Below, one piece after another: positions 43,796 to 50,984 of a DNA stretch of 64,000 nt. Positions within the stretch are counted from its first letter, which is position 1. The number at the start of each line of letters is the position of its first letter. Source of the stretch: Mycolicibacterium phlei (GTDB lineage: Bacteria; Actinomycetota; Actinomycetes; Mycobacteriales; Mycobacteriaceae). The notes under the pieces are model-generated. The model saw nothing but the letters and a program-made list of their open reading frames with translations. It was not told the origin of the DNA and did no database searches. The position numbers and the translations under genes are program-made. The DNA lies in NCBI RefSeq assembly GCF_001583415.1, contig NZ_CP014475.1:806001-870000 (forward strand), in the 5' to 3' direction.

Positions 43796-43871
43796 TGGTG
43801 CCCCCGGCAGGATTCGAACCTGCGACACCGGCTTTAGGAGAGCCGTGCTCTATCCCCTGAGCTACGAGGGC
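43796..43871 (-). tRNA. tRNA-Arg (anticodon CCT)
   Basis: On the minus strand GCCCTCG and CGGGGGC form the acceptor stem (with G-T and G-G-type irregularity only at the fifth and sixth pairs), GCTC-AGGGGATA-GAGC the D arm, CGGCT-CTCCTAA-AGCCG the anticodon arm with anticodon CCT, and GCAGG-TTCGAAT-CCTGC the T arm. A73 is followed by an encoded CCA. Its 3' end faces the foreign island at 39862-43795, the usual orientation for integration into a tRNA 3' end, but I found no repeat of the tRNA 3' end at the island's left border. Confidence 0.95.
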
Positions 43872-43904
43872 AACGGTTTGGAAGCTTACCGCCCGGCCGG
43901 CGGC

Positions 43905-44726
43905 CTACCGTAGCTCGGCGATCACCTTCGCGAACGCCTCGGCGTGCGGCTGCTGCACCGTGATGTAGGTGATGCCGTACTCGTCGCGGTAGCGGCGGAT
44001 CGTGTCGGCCATGTCCCGCGTCGACCCGGACAGCACCGCAGGCGTCGCCAGGATCTGCTCGTCCGACAGCCCGGGCAGGAACCGCCGCGGGATCGACAGG
44101 TCGGGCCGCCCCGAGCCGGCCACCGGCATCGCGGTCACCGACAGGTTCAGCTCCAGATCCGCGAACCGCTCCCCGGCGGCGGCCCGCACGAACGCGATCC
44201 GGTCGGCCAGCGGATCGTGGTCACCGGTGATCGGCGCCCCGCCCGTCAGCCCGATGATGTCGGCCCGCTGCGCGGCCAGCGTCAGCAGCTTGTCGCCGTT
44301 GCCCGCGATCAGCACCGGCACGTCGGGCACGTGCTTGCGGATGTGCCCGGTGACGTGCCCCAGCCACGCCACCCGCCGCCCCGGCGACGGGAACGCCAGC
44401 TCGGCCTGCTCGAACTCCTCCTTCACGTAGCCCGCCCCGAGGCCCAGGTCGAGCCGTCCGCCGCTAAGGTCGCGCAGTGTCGCGGCCTCCCGCGCCAGCA
44501 GCGCAGGCCGGTAGAACCCGGCGTTGAGCACGAACGTCCCGACCCGCAGCCGCTCGGTGGCCGTCGCCATCGCGGTCATCATCGGGAACGGCGCCGGTGC
44601 GTACAGGTGATCGGGCACGTGGACGATGTCGTAGCCCATGTCCTCGACACGACGGGCCCAGTCCTGCACCGACTTCTGCCGCCGCGCCGCCTGAATCCCG
44701 ACGCCGAACCGCCACGGTCTGGTCAT
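43905..44726 (-). CDS. LLM-class F420-dependent oxidoreductase
   Basis: A 273-residue TIM-barrel of the luciferase-like monooxygenase class: WRFGVGIQAARRQKSVQDWARRVEDMGYD, HVPDHLYAPAPFPMM, RLRVGTFVLNAGFYRP, and SGGRLDLGLGAGYVKEEF, the segment that binds deazaflavin in F420-dependent members. It is shorter than average for the group but looks intact, ending in EAFAKVIAEL. Mycobacteria encode many such enzymes, mostly with unknown substrates. The start at ATG 44726 is chosen because homology begins immediately; its 5' region is shared with the ybdK-type leader. Confidence 0.83.
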   Translation of the reverse strand: MTRPWRFGVGIQAARRQKSVQDWARRVEDMGYDIVHVPDHLYAPAPFPMMTAMATATERLRVGTFVLNAGFYRPALLAREAATLRDLSGGRLDLGLGAGYVKEEFEQAELAFPSPGRRVAWLGHVTGHIRKHVPDVPVLIAGNGDKLLTLAAQRADIIGLTGGAPITGDHDPLADRIAFVRAAAGERFADLELNLSVTAMPVAGSGRPDLSIPRRFLPGLSDEQILATPAVLSGSTRDMADTIRRYRDEYGITYITVQQPHAEAFAKVIAELR

Positions 44727-44747
44727 CTGCGAATCGTATGTTTGGCA

Positions 44748-44863
44748 CCCGCCGCGGCGGGGCAATACATGTGCCGCCGGCGTCAACGACGACGCCGCCT
44801 CGAACCTGGAAAAGACTTGCTGCCCGATCCGGCCCGTCGTGGAACGTTCCGACGGGCCGGATC
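44748..44863 (+). promoter_or_regulatory. Structured leader upstream of the YbdK-type gene
   Basis: Three hairpins in series: palindrome CCCGCCGCGGCGGG (44748-44761); GGCGTC-AACGAC-GACGCC; and a 14-bp perfect stem with GATCCGGCCCGTCG (44826-44839) and its complement (44850-44863) around a 10-base loop, followed by AATATTT. The last looks like a terminator or attenuator 31 bases before the ATG. Confidence 0.5.
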
Positions 44864-44893
44864 AATATTTCAAGCCGGAAAGGCCGAAAGATC

Positions 44894-45994
44894 ATGGCCA
44901 CACACCCCACGCTCGGCGTCGAGGAGGAGTTCCTGCTCGTCGATCCCGCGAGCGGTGAACCGGTCGCGCGCAACGCCGCCGTCGCGCAGCAGGCCGCCGA
45001 CCGAGGGGTGGAACTGCAGCTCGAGCTGACCACCTGCCAGGTCGAGACCGCCACCGAGGCCGTCGGCTCCACCGCCGACCTGCGCGCGGAGCTGAGCCGG
45101 CTGCGCCGTGTGGCCGCCGACTCCGCCACCGCGGCCGGTGCGCGACTGCTCGCCGCCGGGCTGCCGCCCACCCTGCCGCGCGAGTTCCCGCTCACCGACA
45201 CCCCCCGCTATCGCGAGATCGGCGAGCGGTTCGGGATGATCGCCCACGAGCAGGGCATCTGCGGCTGCCACGTGCACGTCGCGGTGCCCAGCCGGGAGGC
45301 CGCGATCCGGGTCAGCAACCGGCTGCGGCCCTGGCTGCCGACCCTGCTGGCGCTGAGCGCCAACTCCGCCATCTACCGCAACGCCGACACCGGCCACGCC
45401 AGCTGGCGCAGCGTGTTGTGGGCGCGCTGGCCCAGCGCGGGCCCGCCGCCGCACTTCGACTCCGTCGACGAGTACGACGCCACCGTGGCGATGCTGCAGC
45501 ACGCCGGCGCCATGCTCGACGACGGGATGGTCTATTGGGACGTACGCCCGTCGCGCAACTTCCCGACCGTCGAGGTCCGCGTCGCCGACGAGCCCGCCAC
45601 CGTCGCCGACACCGTGCTGCTGGCCGCGCTCGTCCGCGCCGCGGTGATGACGGCGCTCGACGACGAACGCCGCCGCGAACCGGTCCCGCCGATCGCCCCG
45701 CACGCGCTGTCCGCGGCGTACTGGAAGTCCGCGCGCGACGGTGTCGACGGCGACGCGGTCGACCTGCTGGACAGCCACCAGACCATCCCCGCGCGGGACC
45801 TGCTCGACCGCTTCGTCGACCGTCTGCGGCCCGCGCTCGAGGCCGTCGGCGACTACGACCTCGTCGTCGACGAACTGCACCGCCTCGCCGAGACCGGCAA
45901 CGGTGCGACCCGGCAGCGCCGGGCGTGGCAGTCCCGCCACGACGTCGGTGACGTCGTCGCCGCGGTCGCCGACGCGACGCTCGAGGGCGTCTAG
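44894..45994 (+). CDS. YbdK-type carboxylate-amine ligase (glutamate-cysteine ligase 2 family)
   Basis: A 366-residue GCS2-family ligase. It starts TLGVEEEFLLVDPASGEPV, the ATP/glutamate-site opening, followed by QLELTTCQVETAT, GICGCHVHVAVPSREAA and RPSRNFPTVEVRVADEP. These enzymes join glutamate to an amine with ATP. E. coli YbdK has weak gamma-glutamylcysteine ligase activity. Mycobacteria use mycothiol instead of glutathione, so another gamma-glutamyl product is likely. The gene overlaps the serine hydrolase tail to tail (4 bases). The gamma-glutamyl hydrolase fusion two genes on may act on a related compound. Confidence 0.85.
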   Translation: MATHPTLGVEEEFLLVDPASGEPVARNAAVAQQAADRGVELQLELTTCQVETATEAVGSTADLRAELSRLRRVAADSATAAGARLLAAGLPPTLPREFPLTDTPRYREIGERFGMIAHEQGICGCHVHVAVPSREAAIRVSNRLRPWLPTLLALSANSAIYRNADTGHASWRSVLWARWPSAGPPPHFDSVDEYDATVAMLQHAGAMLDDGMVYWDVRPSRNFPTVEVRVADEPATVADTVLLAALVRAAVMTALDDERRREPVPPIAPHALSAAYWKSARDGVDGDAVDLLDSHQTIPARDLLDRFVDRLRPALEAVGDYDLVVDELHRLAETGNGATRQRRAWQSRHDVGDVVAAVADATLEGV

Positions 45995-46977
45995 GGGCAG
46001 TACAGCGCGGTGAGCACGTCGCCGCGCGGGTCGGCCGCCGGTGAGTCCGCCGCCGGCTCCTGCGTCAGCGTCATCGAGATCGCAGGACCGTCAACTGTTT
46101 TCGCGACGAAGCTGTGATAGCCGGGGATATCGCCTGCGTGCCCCCATGCCGTCACCCCGCACGGCAGCGCGATCCGGCCCAGGCCGAGCCCGTAGTCGAG
46201 GACTCCCTCGCCGTCCGGCATCGGGACCGTCCGCATCATCTCCTCCAGCAGCGCCGGCGGCACGACCTCGCCGTCGAGCAGCGCGGTGAGGAACGCGGTG
46301 GTGTCCTCGTTGGTCGACACCAGATCGCCCGACATCGCCGCGGCCGAGGCGTTGAAGTCGGTGACGTCGGTGCGCCGGCCGTCGACGAGTTCGTAGCCGC
46401 GGGCGAACGGCGCGCGCAGCCCGCGGTCCCCGGGGGCGGGGAAGTAGGTGTCGAACAGGCCCAGCGGCAGGATGATTCGCGCGGTGACCTCATCCGCCGC
46501 CGGCCTGCCCGTGACCTTCTCGATCAGCAGCCCGGCGACGACGTAGTTGGTGTTGGTGTAGCGCATCTGTGTGCCGGGTTCGAACTGCGCGGGGCGGGAC
46601 AGCGCCATGTCGAGCAACCGCTCACCGGTCACCGGAAGCTGTGGGACCTCGGTGACGTCGTCGAAGTACTCGGGCAGGCCGCTCTGGTGGCGCAGCAACT
46701 GGCGCACGGTGATGCGGGAGGCGTCGATGCCCTCACCGCGGACGCGGCCGGGCAGATAGTGCTCGACGGATGCGTCGAGGTCGATCCGGCCCTCGTCGAC
46801 GAGTTGCAGAACAGTCGCGGCGACAAAGGGTTTCGTGATGCTCGCGACGCGCACGTGGGTGTCCGGTGCGAATCCGGCGGCCGTCTCGACGGCCGACGGC
46901 TGCGCGTGGGCCGGTGGGGTGCGGACCGCGGTGAGGACCAGGAGGAGGGCGAGGACGGCGACGGCGGCGAGGCGCAT
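45991..46977 (-). CDS. Exported serine hydrolase (class C beta-lactamase / DD-peptidase family)
   Basis: A 328-residue protein with an N-terminal signal peptide (RLAAVAVLALLLVLTAVRTPPAHA) and probable cleavage after AHA. The nucleophile motif is SITK, the second motif YTN (RYTNTNYVVAG) and the third HAGD in WGHAGDIPGYHS. The residues between resemble D-alanyl-D-alanine carboxypeptidase / esterase relatives. The start could be ATG 46977 or GTG 46980; both overlap the stop of the upstream gamma-glutamyl hydrolase fusion. The close coupling suggests a joint role in the cell envelope or with exported gamma-glutamyl substrates. Confidence 0.82.
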   Translation of the reverse strand: MRLAAVAVLALLLVLTAVRTPPAHAQPSAVETAAGFAPDTHVRVASITKPFVAATVLQLVDEGRIDLDASVEHYLPGRVRGEGIDASRITVRQLLRHQSGLPEYFDDVTEVPQLPVTGERLLDMALSRPAQFEPGTQMRYTNTNYVVAGLLIEKVTGRPAADEVTARIILPLGLFDTYFPAPGDRGLRAPFARGYELVDGRRTDVTDFNASAAAMSGDLVSTNEDTTAFLTALLDGEVVPPALLEEMMRTVPMPDGEGVLDYGLGLGRIALPCGVTAWGHAGDIPGYHSFVAKTVDGPAISMTLTQEPAADSPAADPRGDVLTALYCP

Positions 46978-48038
46978 CACGCCGAGCGTAGTTCCCAGGA
47001 GTGCGCGGCCGCCACCAAACCCTGGACCAGCGCCGACGTCGCCGGGGTGAGTCCGTCGTCGCCGGGAAGCTGGCTGCGCGGGCTGATTCCGCGGATCCTC
47101 GGGGTCAACTCGAGTTGCACTCCGCCGCGACGGGTTCGGTTGACCGGGTTGTCGGGGTGCAGGCCCCTCAGCTCGCGGGGAATCGCGTCCAGATCGGTGA
47201 CGACGTGATAGCCGGGCACCTGCACGTGCCGGGCGAGGTGACGGGCCAGCTCACGGTTGCCGCCACCGGCGAGCAGCTGGGTGCTGCGGCCGATCCGGCC
47301 GTACCCGTGCAGCGACACCACCACGTCGACGTGGTCGAGGAACTCTGCCAGCCGGGCGGATTCGGCGGCCAGATACCGCGACGACGGCAGGTGGTGCGGG
47401 TAGTGGTCGGGGTGGTGCACCACGTACGCCGACGCGCCCGCGGCGTCGGCGGCGCGCAGGGCGATCACATCGGTCATCTGTTCCAGGCCGCCGCCGTGGA
47501 TCGCCAAAAACCCGAACCGCGACCGCAGCGTGCAGGTCTCCACGACGCCCGGCTGGGCCAGCAGATCCGAAAGCGTCTGCGGGACAGGGATGTCCGGGTA
47601 CTCGGGGCGCTGTGGCCAGTGCGCCGGGTCCCAGCGCCGCAGGAAGTCCACCCAGCGCGGCGGCAGCCCGTGGTGCAGCGCGCCGTCGATGATGCGCTCC
47701 AGGTATCCGGGCCGGGGCGGGCCGGGTTCGACGCGGTGGTCGATGTACACCCAGGCGTCGGTGGACCCGTCGTCGGTGTGCACGGTGAGCCGGTCGCGGC
47801 GGTAGCGCACCGGGACGCCCTCGGCGCTGTCGAGCACCTTGAGGTCGCGGTCGCTGAGCTGCCACACCACCCCGTGCACCACCGAGCCGTGGAACGGTTC
47901 GACGGTGGCCACACCGCGCTGGTTGATGAGCCAGTCGTGGTGGTCGAGTCGCGCGGGCGTCGGGTTGATCGCGTCCGGGCAGCGGGCCGCCATCTGTGCC
48001 ACGTTGAGGTTCGACCCGTAGGCGAAGTACCGGTGCAC
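46977..48038 (-). CDS. Gamma-glutamylcyclotransferase / poly-gamma-glutamate hydrolase fusion
   Basis: A 353-residue two-domain protein. Residues 1-150 form a gamma-glutamylcyclotransferase fold opening with HRYFAYGSNLN and containing the catalytic-type Glu in LDSAEGVPV. Residues 175-345 match the phage PghP-type poly-gamma-glutamate hydrolase: FLAIHGGGLEQMTD, VVSLHGYGR and NRTRRGGVQLELTPRIRG with zinc-type His residues. GTG 48038 is chosen because the fold begins there; an open frame continues upstream into a palindrome but lacks homology. Both domains attack gamma-glutamyl bonds, one releasing 5-oxoproline. No signal peptide is seen. Confidence 0.8.
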   Translation of the reverse strand: MHRYFAYGSNLNVAQMAARCPDAINPTPARLDHHDWLINQRGVATVEPFHGSVVHGVVWQLSDRDLKVLDSAEGVPVRYRRDRLTVHTDDGSTDAWVYIDHRVEPGPPRPGYLERIIDGALHHGLPPRWVDFLRRWDPAHWPQRPEYPDIPVPQTLSDLLAQPGVVETCTLRSRFGFLAIHGGGLEQMTDVIALRAADAAGASAYVVHHPDHYPHHLPSSRYLAAESARLAEFLDHVDVVVSLHGYGRIGRSTQLLAGGGNRELARHLARHVQVPGYHVVTDLDAIPRELRGLHPDNPVNRTRRGGVQLELTPRIRGISPRSQLPGDDGLTPATSALVQGLVAAAHSWELRSA

Positions 48039-48063
48039 GAAGTCAGGCTGCCATATGCCGCTC

Positions 48064-48117
48064 GTTTGTGAATCTGACGACGTTTCGGGCGCGCGAAGCG
48101 TCGCCAGATGCACAAAC
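48064..48117. repeat. Near-perfect 24-bp inverted repeat with 6-base loop
   Basis: Arms at 48064-48087 and 48094-48117 match at 21 of 24 positions around the loop GGCGCG. The outer arm is GTTTGTG-x-ATCTG-x-CGACG. It lies between the mntH stop (48129) and the fusion gene start (48038), without a T tract. It looks like a palindromic intergenic element or REP-type repeat rather than a simple terminator. Confidence 0.75.
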
Positions 48118-48128
48118 GGCGTCCGCGC

Positions 48129-49367
48129 TCAGCCCGCCACGGTCAGGTAGATCAGCACGACGTTCAGCGCGCTGATCAGTGCGGCGACGAGCCAGCCCAG
48201 CGCCGTCGTCACCCGGTGGTTGGTGTCCTCGCCCATCAGCGCGCGGTCCCCGGTGAGCCGGATCAGCGGGATCAGCGCGAACGGGATCCCGAACGACAGC
48301 ACCACCTGCGACAGCACCAGCGCGCGGCTCGGGTCGACGCCGATCGCGAGGATGACCAGCGCGGGCAGCAGCGTGACCAGCCGTCGCACCAGCAGCGGAA
48401 TGTTCTTGTGCAGCAGGCCCTGCATGATCATCGCGCCGGCGTACGCGCCCACCGACGACGACGCCAGCCCCGACGCCAGCAGCCCGATCGCGAACAGCAG
48501 CGCGACCGTCGAACCGAGCGTGTCACCGACCGCGGCGTGCGCGCCCTCGATCGACTCGGTCAGGTTCCTGCCCTGCAGGTTGGTCGCCGCGACCAGCACC
48601 ATCGACAGGTTGACCGCGCCGGCGATGACCATCGCGATCCCGACGTCCCATTTGGTGACGCGCAGCAGCCGGCGCCGCGCCGGGCCCGCGTCGGGGTGCC
48701 CGTGCCGGTCGCGGACCAGCGCGGAGTGCAGGTACACCGCGTGCGGCATGACGGTCGCGCCCAGCATGGCCGCCGCGATCAGCACGCTCTCGGTGCCGGC
48801 GAACCGCGGCACCAGCCCGCCCGCGACCTCGCCGACCGGGGGTGCGGACACGACCAGGCTGGCCAGGAAGCCGACCGCGATGACGGCGAGCAGGCCGGTG
48901 ATGACCCGCTCGAACATGCCCTGTCCGCGGCGGTCCTTGATGATCAGCAGCAGCAGCGACACCACGCCGGTGATGACGCCGCCGACGAGCAGGGGCAGGT
49001 CGAACAGCAGATACAGCGCGATCGCCCCGCCCACCACCTCGGCGAGATCGGTTGCCATCGCCACGAGCTCGGCCTGCAGCCAGTAGGCCAGCCGCGTCGG
49101 CCGACGCATCCGGGACCCGACCGCCTCCGGCAGCGACATCCCGCTGACCAGCCCGAGTTTCGCCGACAGGTACTGCACCAGGCAGGCCATCGCGTTGGCC
49201 GCGACGATCACCCACACCAGCAGGAAGCCGAACTGCGCGCCCGCGCTGACGTTGGCCGCGACGTTGCCGGGGTCGACGTAGGCGATCGCGGCGACGAACG
49301 CCGGCCCGAGCAGCAACCAGCCCGGGCGGGTGCGTGTCTCGTCGCTGCGGTAGCCGCTCGGAATCAC
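48129..49367 (-). CDS. mntH: Nramp-family divalent metal (Mn/Fe) transporter MntH
   Basis: A 412-residue, eleven-helix transporter. The metal site is DPGN in AYVDPGNVAANV (helix 1) and MPHAVYLHSAL (helix 6), both diagnostic for Nramp. The N-terminus PGWLLLGPAFVAAIAYVDPGN is close to M. tuberculosis MntH (Rv0924c), and the position before the Rv0927c-type SDR agrees. The start is GTG 49367; TAAAGT lies 6 bases before it, pointing to a leaderless transcript. Proton-coupled Mn2+ uptake is the usual role. A palindrome 35 bases upstream may be a metal-regulator site. Confidence 0.92.
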   Translation of the reverse strand: MIPSGYRSDETRTRPGWLLLGPAFVAAIAYVDPGNVAANVSAGAQFGFLLVWVIVAANAMACLVQYLSAKLGLVSGMSLPEAVGSRMRRPTRLAYWLQAELVAMATDLAEVVGGAIALYLLFDLPLLVGGVITGVVSLLLLIIKDRRGQGMFERVITGLLAVIAVGFLASLVVSAPPVGEVAGGLVPRFAGTESVLIAAAMLGATVMPHAVYLHSALVRDRHGHPDAGPARRRLLRVTKWDVGIAMVIAGAVNLSMVLVAATNLQGRNLTESIEGAHAAVGDTLGSTVALLFAIGLLASGLASSSVGAYAGAMIMQGLLHKNIPLLVRRLVTLLPALVILAIGVDPSRALVLSQVVLSFGIPFALIPLIRLTGDRALMGEDTNHRVTTALGWLVAALISALNVVLIYLTVAG

Positions 49368-49401
49368 GCGGCTACTTTATCCGGTAGAGCGAATACAAAA
49401 G

Positions 49402-49415
49402 TTCGGTAGCCCGAA
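49402..49415 (-). promoter_or_regulatory. mntH: Palindrome upstream of mntH, possible MntR/IdeR-type operator
   Basis: TTCGG-TAGC-CCGAA, with perfect 5-base arms, lies 35 bases before the mntH GTG and just upstream of its likely promoter. It has the outline of DtxR-family boxes but does not match the IdeR consensus. It could instead be the terminator of the small secreted-protein genes ending at 49421. Confidence 0.35.
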
Positions 49416-49420
49416 ACCTG

Positions 49421-49645
49421 CTACTTACCGCCCAGGTTGATCACGATCGCGCCGCCCCACGGCCAGCTGGCCCAGGTCTGGTTCGTCGTGATCGACGGTG
49501 ACGTGACGATCTGCGAGCTGCCGTTGGTGTGGCACTGCGTGGTGTTGGGTGCGGTCGTGGTGCACTGGGGCGCCGCCCCTGCCGTGGGCGCGAGAAGAAC
49601 CGCCGCCGCAGCGGCGGGCAGCGTCACCCAGGCCCACCGGATCAC
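49421..49645 (-). CDS. Small exported protein 2
   Basis: A 74-residue protein with GTG start overlapping the stop of the preceding small gene (GTGA). A signal peptide covers about 25 residues (WVTLPAAAAAVLLAPTAGAAP), followed by a short mature part with two Cys (PQCTTTAPNTTQCHTNGS) that could form one disulfide, then a Thr/Ser-rich segment and WPWGGAIVINLGG. This looks like one of the small secreted actinobacterial proteins with no defined function. Confidence 0.6.
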   Translation of the reverse strand: MIRWAWVTLPAAAAAVLLAPTAGAAPQCTTTAPNTTQCHTNGSSQIVTSPSITTNQTWASWPWGGAIVINLGGK

Positions 49646-49896
49646 GGGAAGAAGAAGCCCTCGCCGCCCCACATGTTGCCCCACGGGCCGACGAACTCCT
49701 GCTCGGCAGGGGTGGCGTCGATCGACACGTTGCCGGGCGTCGCGCACTCGGTCGTGCTGCCGCCGAGCGCCTCCGCGCCGCCGGTGTCGACACACTTGGG
49801 GAGGTCCTGGGCCGTGGCCATCGGAGCCAAAGCGAGCGCTGCCGCGACACCCCCAGCGGCGATCACCGGAGCGAGAAAACGAATCGTGGTCCCCAT
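49642..49896 (-). CDS. Small exported protein 1
   Basis: An 84-residue protein from ATG 49896 behind AAGGAT. The signal peptide is RFLAPVIAAGGVAAALALAPMATAQ, and the mature chain is about 55 residues with two Cys (LPKCVDTGG and TTECATPGN) and an aromatic, glycine-rich end (GPWGNMWGGEGFFFP). It is coupled to the second small exported protein, which has the same signal/two-Cys/Trp-Gly-rich layout, suggesting a duplicated pair. No function is known. Confidence 0.65.
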   Translation of the reverse strand: MGTTIRFLAPVIAAGGVAAALALAPMATAQDLPKCVDTGGAEALGGSTTECATPGNVSIDATPAEQEFVGPWGNMWGGEGFFFP

Positions 49897-50003
49897 ACAC
49901 ACATCCTTCGGTTATCGGGCCATCCCGACCTCAGCGACAGCGTACAACTCTTACCGGCGGTTTCCCGGCTAACGCTTCGTCACAGCTCGGGTCATGGGTC
50001 GGG

Positions 50004-50798
50004 TCACAGGTCGGGGAGTGGCATCTCCAGGTTGGGGAACGTCAGGCCCCCGTCGACCTCCAGAACCTTGCCGGTGAGATAGCCGCCCGCCGGGGAGGCG
50101 AGGTAGACCGCCGCGGCGGCGATGTCCTCGGGCTGGCCCAGCCGGCGCAGCGGGGTGGCCTTCTCCATCGGCTCGCGCAGCTCGTCGTTGGAGGCGACGA
50201 CGTCGAGCGCCGAGGTCAGGATCGAGCCCGGGGCGATCGCGTTGACCCGGATGCGCGGGCTCAGGTCGAGGGCGGCCAACCGGGTGTAGTGCGCGAGCGC
50301 GGCCTTGGCGGTGCCGTACGCGGCGAACCCGCGGCCGGCCAGCCGGCCGATCGCCGAGGTGATGTTGATGATGCTGCCGCCGCCGGAGTGCTCCAGCATC
50401 AGCGGCACCGCGGCGGTGGTCAGCGCGTGCGCGGTGGCCACGTTGAAGGTGAACGCGTCACGCATGTCCTTGGTCGACGTGTTCAGCAGCGCGTTGGGCA
50501 TGGTGCCGCCGACGTTGTTGACGACGATGTCCAGCCGGCCGAACGCCTCCACCGCCTCACCGGCGAGTTTGGCGGTGTCCTCCGGATGTGCGAGGTCGGC
50601 CACCACGATGTGCGCGCGCCGGCCCACGCCGCCGATCTGCTCGGCGACCTCCTCGAGCTGCGCCTTGGTGCGCGACGCGATCACCACGTCCGCACCGGCC
50701 TCGGCGAACGCGAGCGCCATGGCGGCGCCCAGTCCGCGCCCCGCGCCGGTGACCACCGCGACCTGATCGTCGAGCCGGAACCTGTCCAGAATCACCAT
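50004..50798 (-). CDS. Short-chain dehydrogenase/reductase (Rv0927c-like)
   Basis: A 264-residue SDR with [29 protein letters not shown] (variant of NNAG), and YGTAK after SSAIG-like NITSAIGRL. The C-terminus has [22 protein letters not shown] precedes the ATG. The M. tuberculosis SDR gene Rv0927c lies at the same place relative to mntH and mku. Expected activity: NAD(P)-dependent alcohol/ketone conversion on an unknown substrate. The 186-base region upstream is shared with the divergent acidic exported protein gene. Confidence 0.85.
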   Translation of the reverse strand: MVILDRFRLDDQVAVVTGAGRGLGAAMALAFAEAGADVVIASRTKAQLEEVAEQIGGVGRRAHIVVADLAHPEDTAKLAGEAVEAFGRLDIVVNNVGGTMPNALLNTSTKDMRDAFTFNVATAHALTTAAVPLMLEHSGGGSIINITSAIGRLAGRGFAAYGTAKAALAHYTRLAALDLSPRIRVNAIAPGSILTSALDVVASNDELREPMEKATPLRRLGQPEDIAAAAVYLASPAGGYLTGKVLEVDGGLTFPNLEMPLPDL

Positions 50799-50885
50799 CG
50801 ACTCCCTTCCCGTCCGGGCGAGACTAACTGAAACACGTTCTAATTCGCCGACCGGATTATCCGCACGGCGAAAATTTACGCATGT

Positions 50886-50905
50886 GTAGGGAAAATCCGG
50901 GTTCC
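50886..50905 (+). promoter_or_regulatory. Conserved 20-base motif, copy 2
   Basis: GTAGGGAAA-2-CCGG-x-TTCC, 17 of 20 identical to the motif at 39124-39143, in the same orientation and 80 bases before the acidic exported protein gene. The recurrence in two intergenic sites suggests a promoter element or regulator box. Confidence 0.4.
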
Positions 50906-50984
50906 CCGAGCGGCCTTCGCCCGTAGCTTCGTTGCGAACGCAAGCGCGGCCACCTCGAACGGCCTCGAACAGGACGGGAACATC

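Noticed and set aside
48039-48113. Longer N-terminus of the gamma-glutamyl hydrolase fusion from GTG 48113
   Set aside because: The extra 25 residues are encoded by one arm of the palindrome, lack homology, and the cyclotransferase fold starts at HRYFAYGSNL.
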